Shown here: positions 15,501 to 29,600 of the stretch, one piece after another
How positions within the stretch are numbered: the first letter of the stretch is position 1
How the letters are laid out: the number at the start of each line of letters is the position of its first letter
Source of the DNA: Numida meleagris
Lineage: Eukaryota; Chordata; Aves; Galliformes; Numididae
Length of the DNA: 64,000 nucleotides
Reading direction: 5' to 3'
NCBI RefSeq assembly: GCF_002078875.1
Contig: NC_034410.1
Location: 38,530,145-38,594,144 of the forward strand
Notes under the pieces: generated by a model
The model's database searches: none
Told to the model about the DNA's origin: nothing
What the model saw: only the letters and a program-made list of their open reading frames with translations
Position numbers and translations under genes: made by a program

Positions 15501-17582
15501 AAATACAGAGGACAGAAAAGGAAACTAGAAAACAAAGAGATCTAAGGAATGGAAAAGTGCATTAGCATTAAAGATATCAGAAGAATCGCTCCAGCTGCAA
15601 CAATAGGAAGGTGTGGTATATAATTCTTGTTTACTTTGTATACAACTGAGGGGTAGCAGCACAATTCAGTGGAAGGCATTATTATCACTTGTGTGCAACA
15701 GGACACCTGAAACTACCAATAGAGTGTTTTAACCACCAGGCCCAGCTCTTCATCCATCACCTTCAGCTCCCTTTGCTAGCAGCCAGTTCTGCAGCCATCT
15801 GGCAGCTCCCACATCCTTTACCAGTGTGCTCATGACTCCACAAGGTGTGTGAAAAGAAGAGTCAGATTCACTGTTTTTACATGAACTAAGCCAAATGCCA
15901 AGAAATGCATTTGCTTTTTTTTGCTAGTGCACTTACCTGCTTATTTAAGAAAGCAAGGACTGGGCATCATGCTGCTAAAATCTGTTTTTCATGGGTTTAA
16001 ATCTAATAGGTTTTCTTTGAAATTTGGACAGGTTCACGACATGGTCAGTTATTGCAGCTCAGAAGACAGCTGGTAACTACTTACACTGCAGGAGAGCAAT
16101 GAGGGCCTGCATCAAGACGGCCCAGGTGACAAAGTAGCCCAGGCCGAAGGAGCAGAGTTACAATAGCCACTTTTTTTCAGATGGGAAGGACAGCTAACTA
16201 CATGCTCCAGGGCTCAGTGTGTAGACTGTGTTGCAACAAGGAGGAGACTCCTATGAGGAAGAGGTTACCTCACGTGTGCTAAATGTGCCTTCCCGTGAAG
16301 CATCCTGTACTGACCGCTGCCAGGGAAGGGGAACTACCTTGCTGAAACAAACCCAAAAACACGTCAAGCCCTGTGACTTGTGTCAAGGTGACACAAGACA
16401 GACTCTACTCCTGCTTCTGGTCCTGATAATAACATGCAGGGGGTAAGTCACTTGCCCCAGTTTTATCAGCTTTCAATGGGGGACAATGAAACAGACCGCA
16501 GCTGAAAGCAACAGGTATTACACATGGCCAGGAGAAATTGGATTACTTTGTGCCAGGCAGTTTGAGAACTTAAGAATTGGGGTTCTGAGGGCTGTTTTGT
16601 TTGGTTTTAAAACATGCTATGTTTTGTAACTAAATCATATCCAGACTTAATTAGTTACCAAACGTCAAAACTATACTATTTCCTCAATGCATTCCTACTC
16701 CTTTCAGATTCTATACAATAGCTTATCTCGATACTATTGTTAAGGCCAATGTCAAGTGTATCTAAAACTGGATCTGTGCTAGCAGTACACCGAACAGAGC
16801 AAGGTTAAAAGGGAAAATGCAGGCGAGGTGGTCAAAGTACACAATAGATCATTTTGCTGTTTCTCTAAAATCAGGCAACTCAGCAATTTAGCACAATGAT
16901 ATCCTCCCACATACTGAGTGCTGTTATCTTAGGACTTAAGAAGTAAACAAAGCTCAGTTCTAAGCTCTGCTGATTTTAGATGCATTAATTATAGATTATC
17001 TTAAGTTCTACACAGGTCATGAGAACAAATTGGTCACTGCTTCAATAATCTAATAATCAAATACATTTAAACATTAAACACAATGAAAAACTGGGAAAAA
17101 AGTCTTGAAGCATTGCTGGCGTCAGTAGCTGATGAGATACTTACAGACAGACAGTTTTTCTGAATAAATCCTTGATTTTATTCACTAGAGTAAAAAAAAG
17201 AAAAGAGGGAAAGTGCAATCTGAAGAAACACAAAAGTGCATCACTTCAGCATGAGAATTATCTGAGTGTTCCTCACAGACATATAGCATGAAGGGAAAAA
17301 AAAAAAAAGATATTAGAAGGAGAATGGAAAGGATCTAATCCAATTTCACTGATGTTACTAAGAGTCTTTCCATTGAATCCCCAGGGCAAATATGACTAAA
17401 CAAATCAGTTAACAAAAAGGCCCTGAAAGAGTAAGCATTGGATGAAGCATACAAGGAATGAGAACAGATTTCTGGCCTGGAAATATGATATCAGGATAAG
17501 TTTGAACTTCACTAGTACAGTAGTGAACTGATGGCAGGAGGGTCTAATATGTCACAGCGAAAAAGATGTTCATGCCTTTTCT
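3579..17582. other. Intergenic desert, no gene seen
   Basis: Fourteen kilobases of largely unique, AT-rich sequence. The longest frame (12085-12699 plus, 204 codons) has the amino-acid make-up of random translation and no motif. A TGTCACGGTT sequence at 6396 recalls an avian LTR start but could not be extended. No tRNA, CR1 or microsatellite of note besides the 12-bp duplication. Confidence 0.65.
8749..8772. repeat. 12-bp tandem duplication
   Basis: GGAAGGAGCTGT occurs twice in tandem. Confidence 0.9.
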
Positions 17583-20500
17583 AGAATCACAGAATCGTTG
17601 GAGTTGGAAGAGAGTTTTAAAATCTAGTCCATGCAATGAACAGGGGATATCTACAGCTAGATCAGGTTGTTCAGAGCCCAGACACCTTGAATGTCTCCAG
17701 GGACGGGGCATTTGCCACCTCTCTAAGCAACTTGTTCCAGGGCTTCTCTACCCTTATCATAAAAAACGTTTTCCTTATATCCAATCTCCTCTCTCTTAGT
17801 TTGAAACCATTCTCCCTTGTCCTGTCATATTAGACTCTGCTAAAGAGTCTGTTCCCTTCTTCCTTACAGCTCCCCTTTCAATGCTGAAAGGTTGCTCTCA
17901 GGTCTTCCTAGAGCCTTCTCTTCCCCAGACTGAACAGCCCCAGCTCTCTCAGCCTGCCCTCACAGAGGAGGTGTTCCATCCCTTGGAGCATTTTTGTGGC
18001 CCTCCTCTGGACACTCTCCAACAGATCCATGTCTGTCCTGTACTGAGGACTCCACATCTGGACACAGCACTCCAGGTGAGGCCTCATCAGCACAGAGCAG
18101 AGGGGCAGGATCACCTCCCTTATCCTGCTGGCCATGCTTCTTTTGATGCAGCCCAGGATACGGTTGGCCTTCTGGGCTGTGAGGGCACATTGCTGGTTTA
18201 TTTCCAGCTTGCCATCCACCAGTACCCCCAAGTCCTTTTCAGCAGGGCTGTACTCCATCCTTTCATTCACAGTTTGTATTGATAGCAGGGGTTGCTGTGA
18301 CCCAGGTGCAAGACCTTGCACTTGGCTTTGTTGAACTTCATGAGGTTCTCCTGGGCCCACTGCTCGAGCCTGTCTAGGTCTCTCTGGATGGCATCCTGTC
18401 CTTTGGGCATGCTGACCACACCACGCAACTTGGCGTCATCCACAAACTTGCTGAGGGCACACTTGATCCCACTGTTGATGTAATTGATGAAGATATTAAA
18501 GGGCATCAGTCCCAGTGCTGATCCCTCAGGGACACAACTTGTCACTGATCTCCATCAGGATATTGAGCCAAGAGCCACCATTCTCTGGGTACGATCTTGC
18601 AACCAGTTTCTCATCTATTGGGTAATCTACCCATCAAATCCATATCTTTCCAGTTTGGAGAGAAGGATGTTGTGAGGGACCTTTTAGGTCTTACTGAAGG
18701 CCAGAGAGATGACAACAGTGGCTCTTCGCTTGTGCAGTGGTTCAGTTACACCATCATAGAAGGCCACTAGATTGGTCAGACAGGACCTGCCCTTGGTGAA
18801 GCCATGCTGCTTATTCCAGATAATCTCCCTCTCTTCCATGTGCCTTAGCATAGCTTCCGGTACGATCAGCTTCATGATCTTCCTTGGCACAAAGGTGAGG
18901 CTGACAGGTTGGTAGTTCCCTAGGTCATCCTTTCTACTCTTCTTAAAAATGGGTGCAACACTGCCTTTTTTCCAGTCACCGGGGATTTCACTTGGCTGCC
19001 ACAACTTTTCAAACATCATTGAGAGTGTCTTGGCAACTACATCAGCCAATTCCCTCAGGACTCTGGGATGCATCTCATTGGGACCCATAGTCTTACTGAC
19101 ATTCAGGTTCCTCAGTTGGTTGCAAAACTGATCTTCACTTATAGTAGGAGCCAGATTTCTCCCCCAGTCCCCACTAGCTCCTCCACTCAAGGAGTGTGTG
19201 AAGAGCAGTTGCCAGTGAAGACTGAGGCAAAATATTGCTAAGTACCTCAGGTGAGTATGCCTTCTTCGACTCTCATTTTCTGGTTGAAATACCTGTAGAA
19301 GCCTCTCTTGTTCTTCTTTGTGCCCTTTGTGAAGTTCAAGTCCAGTAGGCCCTTGGCCTTCCTGATCCCAACCTTACACAGCCTAGCAGTATCCCCATAC
19401 TCATCCCAGCTTTCACTGCTTGTGCATTTTCTTCTTGCTCTCCAGTTTGACCAGCAGGTTCCAGTTCAGCCATACCTTCCTTTCCTGACTTCCTACACTT
19501 GCGAATGGAGATGTTTTGTGCACTAAGGAAAGTTTTCTTAAAGATCTGACAGCTCTGCTCCACTCCTTTGTCCTTGAGGCCAGTTCCCCAGCAGGTTTGT
19601 TTGGCTAACTCCCCACAGAGCTTGAAGTTGGCTTTCCTAAAATTCAGCTTCCTGGTCTCACTCTTTGTCTGTCCCATAACCCTCAGGAGTGGGAATTGCA
19701 TTATTACTACAGCCCAGGCAGCCTCCAATACTGATGTCAGCAACCAGTTCACTTGCATTAGTGAGCAGCAAGTCCAGTATTTCACCTCCCTAGTGGGACT
19801 GTCTATCACTTGGCTCAAGAAGTTATTCTTTATGCATTCCAAGGTCCTACAGCTCACCACGCTACTTTTCTAGCAGATTTCAGGGTGGTTGAAGTCCCCC
19901 AGCAGTACCTGAACCCATGATTGTCACGCCTCCTGTAGCAGAAGGAGGAAGGTTTCATCAACAGGCTCTGCTTCGTCAGGTGGCCTGTAGAAGACACCAA
20001 CCACAAGGGTCCCTTTTTTGTCTCTGTCTCTAACTCTCACCCATAGACTTTCAACTGGCTCATGGCCATTTTTCAAGAATAGCTCTCCACATTTCGTTCT
20101 TTTCTTGATGTAAAGGGCAGTGCCTCCCTGCCTCCTTCCTCACCTGTCCCTCTGAACAGATTGTATCCATCAACAGACAAATTCCAGTCCTGGGAATCAT
20201 ACCACCAGGTTTCAGTGATGGCAACTATGTGATGGCTTTCTAGTAGCACAGCAGCTTCCAATTCCTCCTGCTTGTTTTCCAAGCTGCACATGTAGGACTA
20301 GAGGTGCTTCAGCTGGGTAGCTGGATTTGTTGCCTTTTTGGTGGATAACTCCTTAATTCCTCTGAAGTACTTCCCTTGAGTTTCCCTGTTGCCTTCTGTT
20401 GCCTCAGTGGTCTCTGGCTCGTTGTCATAAGATTTCAAGTATGCTGCAGAGTTGCCAACACATCTCAAAGCAGCAGGTTCAGGGCCCTCACTAGCACCCT

Positions 20501-20900
20501 ATCCCTCCCACACAGCTATGCCAACCCACGCCTTACCATGGGCAGGCTTGCTGTTACCCTCCTCTCCCTCTAAACCTAGTTTAAAGCCCAGCCAATGAGC
20601 TCTGCTAGCTTTTCCCTAGGGACCCTCTCCCCTCTCTGAGAGAGTCAAAACCCATCTGGACCGCAGACCTGCTGCCATGTAGGCCACCAAAAGTTTTGAC
20701 AGTGCCACCAGCCATGAAGCCAAGTGTTAATAGATAAGATTCCATTTCTTTAGTGCCCTTACCAGTACAGGAAGCAGAGAAGAAAAGATGACATGTGCCC
20801 TCAATTCCTTCAGCAGATGTCCCAAGGCTCTGAAGTCCCTTTTAATGGCCCTTGAACTATATTCACCTGCTTCGTCACCCCCAAATGAAAAATAGTAATG
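17583..20900 (-). mobile_element. CR1 LINE, long but heavily decayed copy
   Basis: This minus-strand element of about 3.3 kb has its 3' end at 17583 (AGAATCACAGAATC tail). Translations in several broken frames recover ORF2 in order. The endonuclease start, with NKQEELEA and HIVAITETWW, is at 20073-20291. An inter-domain stretch is at 19336-19860. RT motifs with GDWKKGSVAPIFKK and QHGFTKGRSCLTNL are at 18684-19190. SKFVDDAKL, where ADD has become VDD, is at 18267-18545, and the C-terminal part is at 17908-18360. Sequence between 20300 and about 20900 resembles the ORF1-side region. Frameshifts and stops make it inactive. The left-of-gene 5' limit is approximate. Confidence 0.92.
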
Positions 20901-22740
20901 GGTAATGATCTTTTGGCCGTACCAGGCAATGCAGTTTCCTGGTTATCTTTATAACTTTCCTTTAAATCAGATCATGAGGGATGTGAAACAGCAATGACTA
21001 TTCTACTCCTGGAAAAGTCTAAACTTCATTTGCCCTGAGTACTGATTTGGAACTTTATAAATCGCTGGAAGAAACACTTCTCATTGGAAGTGCACTATCA
21101 GGATATTAAGGGATTGGCTTGCATGGATATTTGGTCATTGTCTGCCAGGGAGGCAGGGAGACTGTCAGAGAGCGATTTAATCAGTCTGTCTGTACTGACA
21201 TTGTATTCAGTGTCCACCAATGCCCTTAATTTCTGTAAGTGTACATTAGAGTTGGAGCTGATGAAAGGAAAAGGAGGGGACAAGATCATGTCCTAGAGCC
21301 TTTCATATCAAGTTGGAATTTTTGTTTAGAATCAAGCTTGGTCATTCCAAGTCCTGTGTAGAAAGCCACGCCACTCTCTGCTTGAATGGCCAGAAGCCAT
21401 CTTTTCCACAAGAAACAAAAGCAGCTAATTCTTTAAATCCTATCCCATTGTAGGAACACAATTGAATTCTCTTGCCAACATGAGGACAGAATATACATAG
21501 CCACTGCATAGAACTGACAGTCTGTGGGAATTACCAAAGTCTAGCTGCAAATTTTCCATATACAGACATTTCCTGCCACGAGAATGTTACAGTACTAAGT
21601 TAAGCATCCAATGTAATCTAAAGAACAAAAAGAAAGCCTTCAAAATAGCAAGGAAGAAAAAATTATACACAAAGAACGCTTCATACTTTCAATACAGGCA
21701 TTTAAAGTAGAAGATATCAAGGTCATATCCTGCAGCTTTTTTTCAGGCACATCAATAGGAGGGGGTTGTTAAAGTGAAGCCTGAGGCAGTATCTGACCTT
21801 TTTTCCTTTTTTTTTCTTCCTCCTTTAGATAAGATGCTGCCCAAGAACAGAACTGTAGGATGTGCAAAACTCAAACACACATCTGCAACTGAATAGTATC
21901 TATGTTTCAAAATGCGGCCCCAAAGAAGCTCTATGAATTTCACTAAGAGAGACAAAAGATCCTTGGATCTACAGTGTATAATCTAATCTTGCTCTAAGTG
22001 GGCCAAAGGGAGTTTAATCAATCAGACATTACATCAGCTGTATTTAAACTGAACACAGCCATTCCCATTCAGATCTGATGGCTTCCCAACTTGTCAAATT
22101 CATTTTGCGGCTAAAAGAGGACTAACATAATGTACATTGAAGCAATCCCTGCCCACCCACCTCCCGAGAAATCTTTTTCAGCATAAAGGAAGAAGAGGGC
22201 TGTAGTCTTTGTATCAGCTGAAATACCCAACTCATCCCTCTGAGCTGGAATCCCGTTGCCCAACGCAAGGATAGATACAAGAAAATTTCCCAAAGTTGTG
22301 ATGGAGAGCAGCTCCCTCTTCCACAAATAGTGCATGGTCAGTATCACCCTTGTGTCCCCACATACAGCTGTCCGAGGAAAGCAGCTGCCATCCTTGTCAG
22401 CTCAGCTTCCACGCTGCCTCAGCTCAATACAGATAAGAACTATTAGGCCTGTAGTATTATTCCACTGTCCTCTCACTAGCCTTTTTCTCTTCTACAACGG
22501 CTAATCATAAAATAATAAACCCTTTGATTTTCTGTTTGCCCAGCTGGTATACCTGTGCAGGGAGCCAGACTGCTGGAGTGTTTCAAACCCAACTCTGACA
22601 TCATTCTCAAGCACTAATACTATAACACTCAGGAGCTGCTCTGTACACTCCCCGCTGTTCACTGCTACCGTTATTGATCGTTAGTTCATAACACTAATTC
22701 CTGTGTTATCAGGACAGCTCTTAATGATCATATAACATGT

Positions 22741-22797
22741 GCCTGAAAACATTCAGGCGCCTATTTTGCCTGATCACTTATTTGCTTGAATAAGTGA
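22741..22797. repeat. Two adjacent small inverted repeats
   Basis: GCCTGAA/TTCAGGC (22741-22747 with 22752-22758, 4-base loop) is followed by TCACTTATT/AATAAGTGA (22774-22782 with 22789-22797, 6-base loop). Both stems are perfect. Function unknown; chance is possible in AT-rich sequence. Confidence 0.6.
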
Positions 22798-23029
22798 ATA
22801 ACTGCTTTTTTACAATGTAAGTTTAGAACTCAGTAACTTTTACAGAATTTTCCACATTGAATTTTCAGCTTCTAGAATAAAGAAGCTCTGGAAGGCATTC
22901 TAAACCAGCCGGGGTCATGACACAGAGGAGGGAAGAGAAACCCCTCCGATTACGTGTGCTGGGCTGGGCTTGGTGCCCCCCTGCAGAGGGTCACTGCTAC
23001 CTCATGCAGAGGATTCACACGTGTGTAAC

Positions 23030-23047
23030 ATCTCCCTCTACTGGCCA
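23030..23047 (-). promoter_or_regulatory. CTCF-like motif
   Basis: The minus strand reads TGGCCAGTAGAGGGAGAT. It matches the CTCF core except for A in place of the C after GGG. Motif only. Confidence 0.45.
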
Positions 23048-24615
23048 AAAACCGTGGGAATACTTCATACGAAGCTTTTATGCATGGGAATTGAAGTAAG
23101 AATCCCGAGTTTAGGTCCATCCTCTTGTTCTTCCACACATTTGTAATCTCTCTCCATGACCTTCAAGCAGAGAAGAGTTGTTTGATGGATCAGCTGAGGA
23201 AAAACTGGGCATTAATTCACCTGGAACTGTTCCCTGATGCTAGAGTCCTCAGTGGAACTCTTTGGAAAGAAAGCAGATGTTGGAGCAATTCTCGGGAACC
23301 CAGGATTAAAGGGGACAGCTGTTTTGCAGAGCAACATCTGATGTAGCAATGTTGGTTACATGATTTTGAAAACTAAGAACGTAATGGTGACCTCTTCAGT
23401 AAAATCTGAGTCCAAGCATAGGCCGCTGAGGTTTTACGACATCTCTGTTCTTTGCTGTTTGAAGATGGCTTTCTATTGTAACTCACTCCATTGTAAACAA
23501 GGCAAATAATTTAAAATTTCAAGTTACTCATAGTAAGACAATTACATTGTTTGCACTGTTCTCCATTTGAAAACGTTTTTAATTCTTCCACTTTTATTTC
23601 CCTCCTTCCTCTGTTTGATAAGCTTTTTCTAAGCTTCCCTTCCCTGCATTCTGTGTACATGGAGAACCATTCATGCAGAATTCACCACAGGAAAACAAAC
23701 ATAATATCCGACTCTTCTATTCCCAAGAGGGAATTAGCTGAAACTACCACTCTTTGTGAAATTGGCATAGAAAAAAAGTAGGAGTTAGTAGTGTAGTCAG
23801 GTTGTCAGAGAAACCATTAGCACTCTAAAAGATCATGGGCTATTTGAAACATTTTCTTCTAAATACCTCAGCAAATTATAGGGTCTTTTATGGAGATGGG
23901 TGGTGCACAAAGCCTGAAAGAGTTACTGCTTTTCAAAGGCTTAGTAACTGCTGGCTGCTGAGGGAGAGCTCACGGCAGAGTGGACGCTGGCTACATTTTT
24001 AGAATAGACACGTGGTTCTCTGAGCAGGACTTGACTAATTCCCTCTTTGCGGAAGTCCTTAGTGAAGTTTCCATTGTGTAGCCCATTCTATAGAACTCCT
24101 AAAGCCAAAAGATAATAGTGACATTTTCAAAGGAAATTATTCATTTTTATACTGCATTTTTAAAAATTATTTGTGCCCAGCCCCACTACATTTCCGTTGC
24201 TACTCAAGGGATAGCAATTATCACAGCCTGCACTAGACTGACTTCTACAACCAAACTTCACTGCTTTCAGTCTGGCATGAGTACGTGAAAGTACAGCACC
24301 TTGCCAATTCCAAACATGCAGGCAGCCTCTAAGCTCCTGTAATTATTAAATAAGCCACTCACGTAACGTGCAGCATGAGGCAATGGCTATCAGTACAATA
24401 CCCCTCTACCCTGTGCTAGAATCTCTTCTGATGTGCCTGGTAACCAAGGAAGACATCAGACTGTAGAATGGGCTGAACGTGGGACAAGTGTACAAACCGT
24501 GAGCCAGGAAGTGAGAGAAGTAAACCTAGGGTCTAACACTGAACCAGGTCTGCAGTGGGTATGTACTAAGTAAATCAACCAATCTGCTTTTATATTTTAT
24601 ATAAGGAGACGCCTC

Positions 24616-24631
24616 AGTCACCTAGTGGCCA
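24616..24631 (-). promoter_or_regulatory. CTCF-like motif (weaker)
   Basis: The minus strand reads TGGCCACTAGGTGACT, resembling the CTCF core with a G-to-A change in the second half. Motif only. Confidence 0.35.
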
Positions 24632-24809
24632 AAGGTATCTCTGCATTGCTCTCACAAAACATGCCCAGCAGTAGCAGACTTAACATTATTGCTGCATCCA
24701 AATGGATGAGATTCTCAACAGGTGATCTCTGGTAACAATATACAATTCAGCGTGGGTTAGTCTAACCTCAGTCCTTACAGGAGACCCAGAGAAGGCTTGA
24801 GTTTTCAAT

Positions 24810-24977
24810 GGAAAAAAACAGCAGAGTAAAGAGAAGAAAAAGGGGAGGAAAAAAGGAAGATAAGAAAAAAATAATAATAATAAAAAAACTTGCTGATGAT
24901 TAGTGGAAAAAACCAGCAGAGTAAAGAGAAGGAAAAGGGGAGGAAAAAAAAAAAAAAAAAGAACTTGCTGACAATCA
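24810..24977 (+). repeat. Imperfect tandem duplication of a purine-rich segment
   Basis: The block GCAGAGTAAAGAGAAG at about 24820 is followed by GGGGAGGAAAAAA, an A-rich/AAT-rich spacer and ACTTGCTGA. It recurs at about 24916 with the same order and a pure poly(A) spacer (24944-24960). The two copies of about 75-95 bases differ mainly in the A-rich middle. Confidence 0.8.
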
Positions 24978-26360
24978 TAGCAGGTTAACTTCAGAGTCAA
25001 GATTAAGAGTTTCTAGACCATACCAAGTATTTTCTTACTATTTTCCCCCAGAAATAAGGCCAAAACTTATATAAATACTGTTATTTGGTTACAGACTGGG
25101 AAACCTGCTAAAGACAAAGTTTTGTGGGCTGATTTTAACTTCTGCAGGTTACGGGAATATTCCTCACACCTGTATAGCTCACTCATGGAGTATTAAAGTA
25201 TTGCTCCTCCTCTAGTTTCTCCATTAGCCTGCTTGAGAACTAGAGACCTAACAGTCCTGGAGATCCACCCAACTTGTATCTACTCATCCTCTCTGTAAGT
25301 GCTTGCCATCCTTGGCTCCCTTCACCCCGGAGCGTGATGATATGCACGCACATATACAAGGTGTGTTAAGAGGTTAAAAGGGTGAATTTGTGCTGGGAGC
25401 ATCATGCAAATGACTGGAGTCTCAGTTTGGCACAAGAAGAAAGGCCAAGACATGCCAGAATTTGCAGAGACATATTCTTCATGTTGCTTAAACTGTATTT
25501 GGCTCTCAGATTCCTAGCAAAGACAACAGGACTCAAGGTCATCACATTCATGCAGATAGCTGTCAAGCACATGACCACATACACAAGTAACTCAGGCCAC
25601 ATCTTAGGGTTTGACATCAAGAGCATTTTGCCACATACATCCCACATTTGACTGGCTATGAATCTCTGGAGCAGAGCAGCCTTACTGAGGTCTTGCCTTC
25701 CTCTGATGTGAAGGGGAAAAAAAGCACATGCTAGTTCTCCATGTTACCAAAGCATACATTAGAAATCTTTTGGATTTCCTGTTATATTTTTCCACAGGAA
25801 AAAGGCTAAAACCGAATCCTGTAGCCTCAAGGGCAAGAAAAGATTGCATAGAACTGTCTGGACAGGCTGCCTGCAAAGTTTGACTTTTCCCAACGATGCT
25901 TACAGTCACTTTTCTTCTAAATGAAGTTGCTTAAGCCATCCATACAAACTGTTGGGGCTTGAAAAATGAGCTTGATGGACACCTGCAGCAAAATCCCTAT
26001 TGCTTCTATGAAAACCACCCTACCGAAAACAACAATCAGGAAGGATATTTTTCAGATGTTGGGACTCAGATTCAGTCAAATTCACAGCTCACCAACAGAA
26101 TTTCCTCAGTGATCTGAATAAGGCGCATTCTGTGCCTCAGCTACCAGCGTGTGACATGGAAATAGTACTGTCTTCCTACTGAAAGCACCTCCACAGGCAT
26201 GCAGAGCTAGGCACAGCAGAATTTAGAAGAGCTTCAAAATAACAGTACCAGCTTCGAGATAAACTACTTAAGAAAGTGGAAGATATAGCCACATTAGTGT
26301 TGTTTTGTGCCAGTGAGGTCTGATGAGAAATAGGATCCTACATACAGGATCCCAGCTGGA

Positions 26361-26695
26361 GATCATAGAGTGTCTTGGGTTGAAAGGGACCTTAAAACTG
26401 CCTAGTTTCAGCTTCCCTCGCATGGGCAGGGTTACCAGCCATTAGATCAGGCTGCCCAGTGCCCCATCCAACCTGTTCTAGTGCCTCATCACCCTCTAAG
26501 TAAAGAATTTCTTCCTTTTATCTAGCCTAAATCTCTCCTCTTTTAGTTTGAAACCATTCCTCCTTGTCTTATCACTATCTGTCTTTGTAAAAAGTTGATC
26601 TCCCTCCCACTTATAAGCTTTCTTCAAGTACTGGAGAGCTGCACAGTGATCTCCTTGGAGCCTTCTCTTTTCCAGTCTCCCCTTCCTCCAACTAA
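26361..26695 (-). mobile_element. CR1 LINE 3' fragment
   Basis: The sequence GGGTTGAAAGGGACC, then GCCCCATCCAACCTG and the TTTAGTTTGAAACCATTCC block, follow the same order as in the other minus-strand CR1 copies. The extreme tail is reduced to GATCATAGAG. Only about the last 335 bases of the element are present, with decayed frames. Confidence 0.85.
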
Positions 26696-29600
26696 CATCA
26701 AGACCCTCAAGAAAAGCAGGACTTGGCAAGTGCCTCCAGCAGAGGATCATACAGCAAAGGCAAGGCAGGTGCTCCTCGGCTCCCTTGGGGAAAGATTCCT
26801 CTGCTGAAAACCAAACTAAGTTTCTCTTCCTGGGAGCGCAGCATCTCTACTCTGAGGTTTTGCTGGACAGAGAAGAAAATTTTGCCATATGGAGCTGAGA
26901 ATAAAGACAGTGAGGAGAGTGACCACTTGGGAGAGGAGAGATTGTGCAAGTAGCACAGATTGAAGAGAGAAACATGTCAGCTGGGATAAGAAAACAAGGA
27001 GAAAAGTAACATAGGAGTATAGCATCAAAGGCAAACATACTACCTATAATAGCCTTTAATAGAGCACACATTCGGAAGTGAAAAACACCTACAGCAGCAC
27101 AGATCTTGACACAGGGTAGCACCAGGCCATGTAGACGTGCTGAATGTCCAGTACATTCAGGCACCCTATTCCCATCAGCTATAATAGCATTACACACCTA
27201 TGATTTGGTAACTTTCTCGTGCTCTGTGCGTTAGCTTCTATTGAGGTACAGATGAGACCATTGGTTGCATAGTTTTTCTGTCCAGAAGAGCGTGTGAGGT
27301 ATTGGAAAAAAAAGACACAGACAGCATCACTCTATACCTGGGAGATGCTAGCTCCAAAATTATGCTATGCCTCAAACATACAGTAGCTTCCAAAGTTTTT
27401 ATTTTTCAATCTGCAGGCCCATTCCATACTGCAAACTATCACCTACTGCATGCTCCAGCCTGCGTTCATCACCACCCTGCTCACAATATGTAATTTTGCA
27501 AGAAATTGAGGTGGTTTCAGCATATTTCAAGGTATTAAAATCAGTTTAGTAAATATCAAACTGTGAAGTAAAGTAGATAATGGGCATTAATCACCCAAGT
27601 GAAACCATTAGTCAGTTGCGTGGTGTTCATAGTTGTTCCTGTACCTATAGCATCAGTGAAGCCAGAATGAAGTAAGTGTTATCTGACTCGCTATAGCAAA
27701 TCCAGCTGTTACTTTAATGGAATCAAAAAATTCACTTTCTGTGATTATCCACTTCACTTTCACTAATCACGTTTGTACAGAGACTTTAAGAACATTTTTC
27801 TGGAATACTAAAATGGTAATGGCTCATCTGACCTATGGAGGCATAATTACTGCAAATATACTTGTAATGCAGATAATGATTCTGAACAGCAAGTTTCCAC
27901 AAGCAAAAGGCAAAATGAGCAAGTAGGCAGATGACTGTCACTGAATGCCTGTCTTCTAAAACAGTGATCCTTCTAGAAAGATCAACACTGCTGCCTAAAA
28001 GCCAAAAGTCTCAGGCATCACCTGCTATTTTGTCTTTCCTCACATTATCAGTTGAGACTAAATATTGTCAGAGGCTTTTTTTTCCCATCTTTTGTCCTTA
28101 ATATCAGTTTTACAGTAAGCGAAATGAATTGTATAGACAATCATTAAATACATATTGTCTTCCACTCCAGAAAGTCAGATGCAAGGCTGTTGTTAATCAC
28201 CTTGGAAACAGTTGTTTGCTGTTTATTCATACTCGATGCATAGGATATATAGATTGGTAAAAAATGCTAAACAAATTCAGATAAAATATATATGTATTAT
28301 ATTATAATTATATGTAACTATATATATATATATATGGGATTCTGTAACTATATATATGGGATTATGTAAATGTAATGGTATTTATCAATCCAAGCCCATG
28401 CTATTAGAGACAATCTCCTCAGATATTTTCCTAACATCTCAGAGAAAGTTTCCATACTTGGGGGAAAAAAAAAGTCAGGTTCTTGAAACTCCCCTTTCAA
28501 GCCATCCTCGTTCTTGAAAGAACAGAAGTGAAAAAAAAAGTTGGGGAAGCAGGGAAGGAGAAAAATACATGTTATTTTTCCTTTTTAGCGTTCTGAAAAT
28601 CAAAAAACAGTAAAAGGTGGAAAACAGTCTACTTTTAGCAAAGAAAATGTTTTGCAAGTTTCAAGTTCTACTGAAAATTGGATTGAGGGATTGTGAGGAT
28701 CCCAGACAAGTATTTCTCTTAAGCCACAGGTAATGACTGTTTTCATTTCTCTTAGTCACAATGTCCAGAAAAATTTTACCTTAAAAAGACTACGGCAACT
28801 ATCTTAAGAATGGACTGTCTCTGCTACAGAGAGCTACCTCTCCATTACCACCTGTGTATCTACTCCAGCACATGCCCAGTTTGGGAGTCAAATGGAGTCA
28901 TTCCTGATCCAAATGGTCAAAGATAAAACAGGGCAACAGCAACATACTTTTGTCCCTGCCAAGTGGCTACAAGTTGGAGGTGCTTCCCTCCTTCTGTGAG
29001 GTGAATTCAGAACTGATGAGACAGAGACTGCCACTGTGCAGGTAGGTGCTAAACAAGCACACACAATCCCTGCTTGATCACAAGGCTCCTATACTGCACA
29101 CAGGCTGCCTGCTGCAAAGCCCCAAGCAATATACTTCTGCCAGCCGCCTACCCTGAGGCCACATCCTTCTGGGCATGGCAGCACAGAAGTTTGGTGGCAG
29201 CCGCACAGCAAACCGCACTGGTACCTGGGCCACGCTACACAACTATTTTCAGCCCCATTGTTTTTCAGACAGATCAGTCTTCTGACCGCGCTTAAAACAC
29301 TGTGCCCTATACGCAGCTGTAGCAGCACAACTTGCATGGGCACACAGAAAGAGGGGAAGAAGACACAGACTTATGAGGAGACACTGGAAACAGGAGCTAC
29401 TTCAGTCAAACCCACTGACAAAGAAAGTCATTAAAAATAAAATTCTCAAAAACAAGATCTGATGTATCTGACTGCTGAGGCTCGCTCTGAGTTTCACATC
29501 CTCTCTTCCAACCACCACTGCTTTCAAAAAGCCCATGGGCCTGAGCTTTTCCTTAAGCCATATTTTGAAAACTTTTGTCTCACTCATAGCAATGGTTAAG

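Larger units (their letters stand above)
20901..26360. other. Intergenic, candidate regulatory motifs only
   Basis: Unique sequence with two CTCF-like motifs, a paired hairpin and the purine-rich duplication. No gene or transposon was recognised. Confidence 0.65.
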
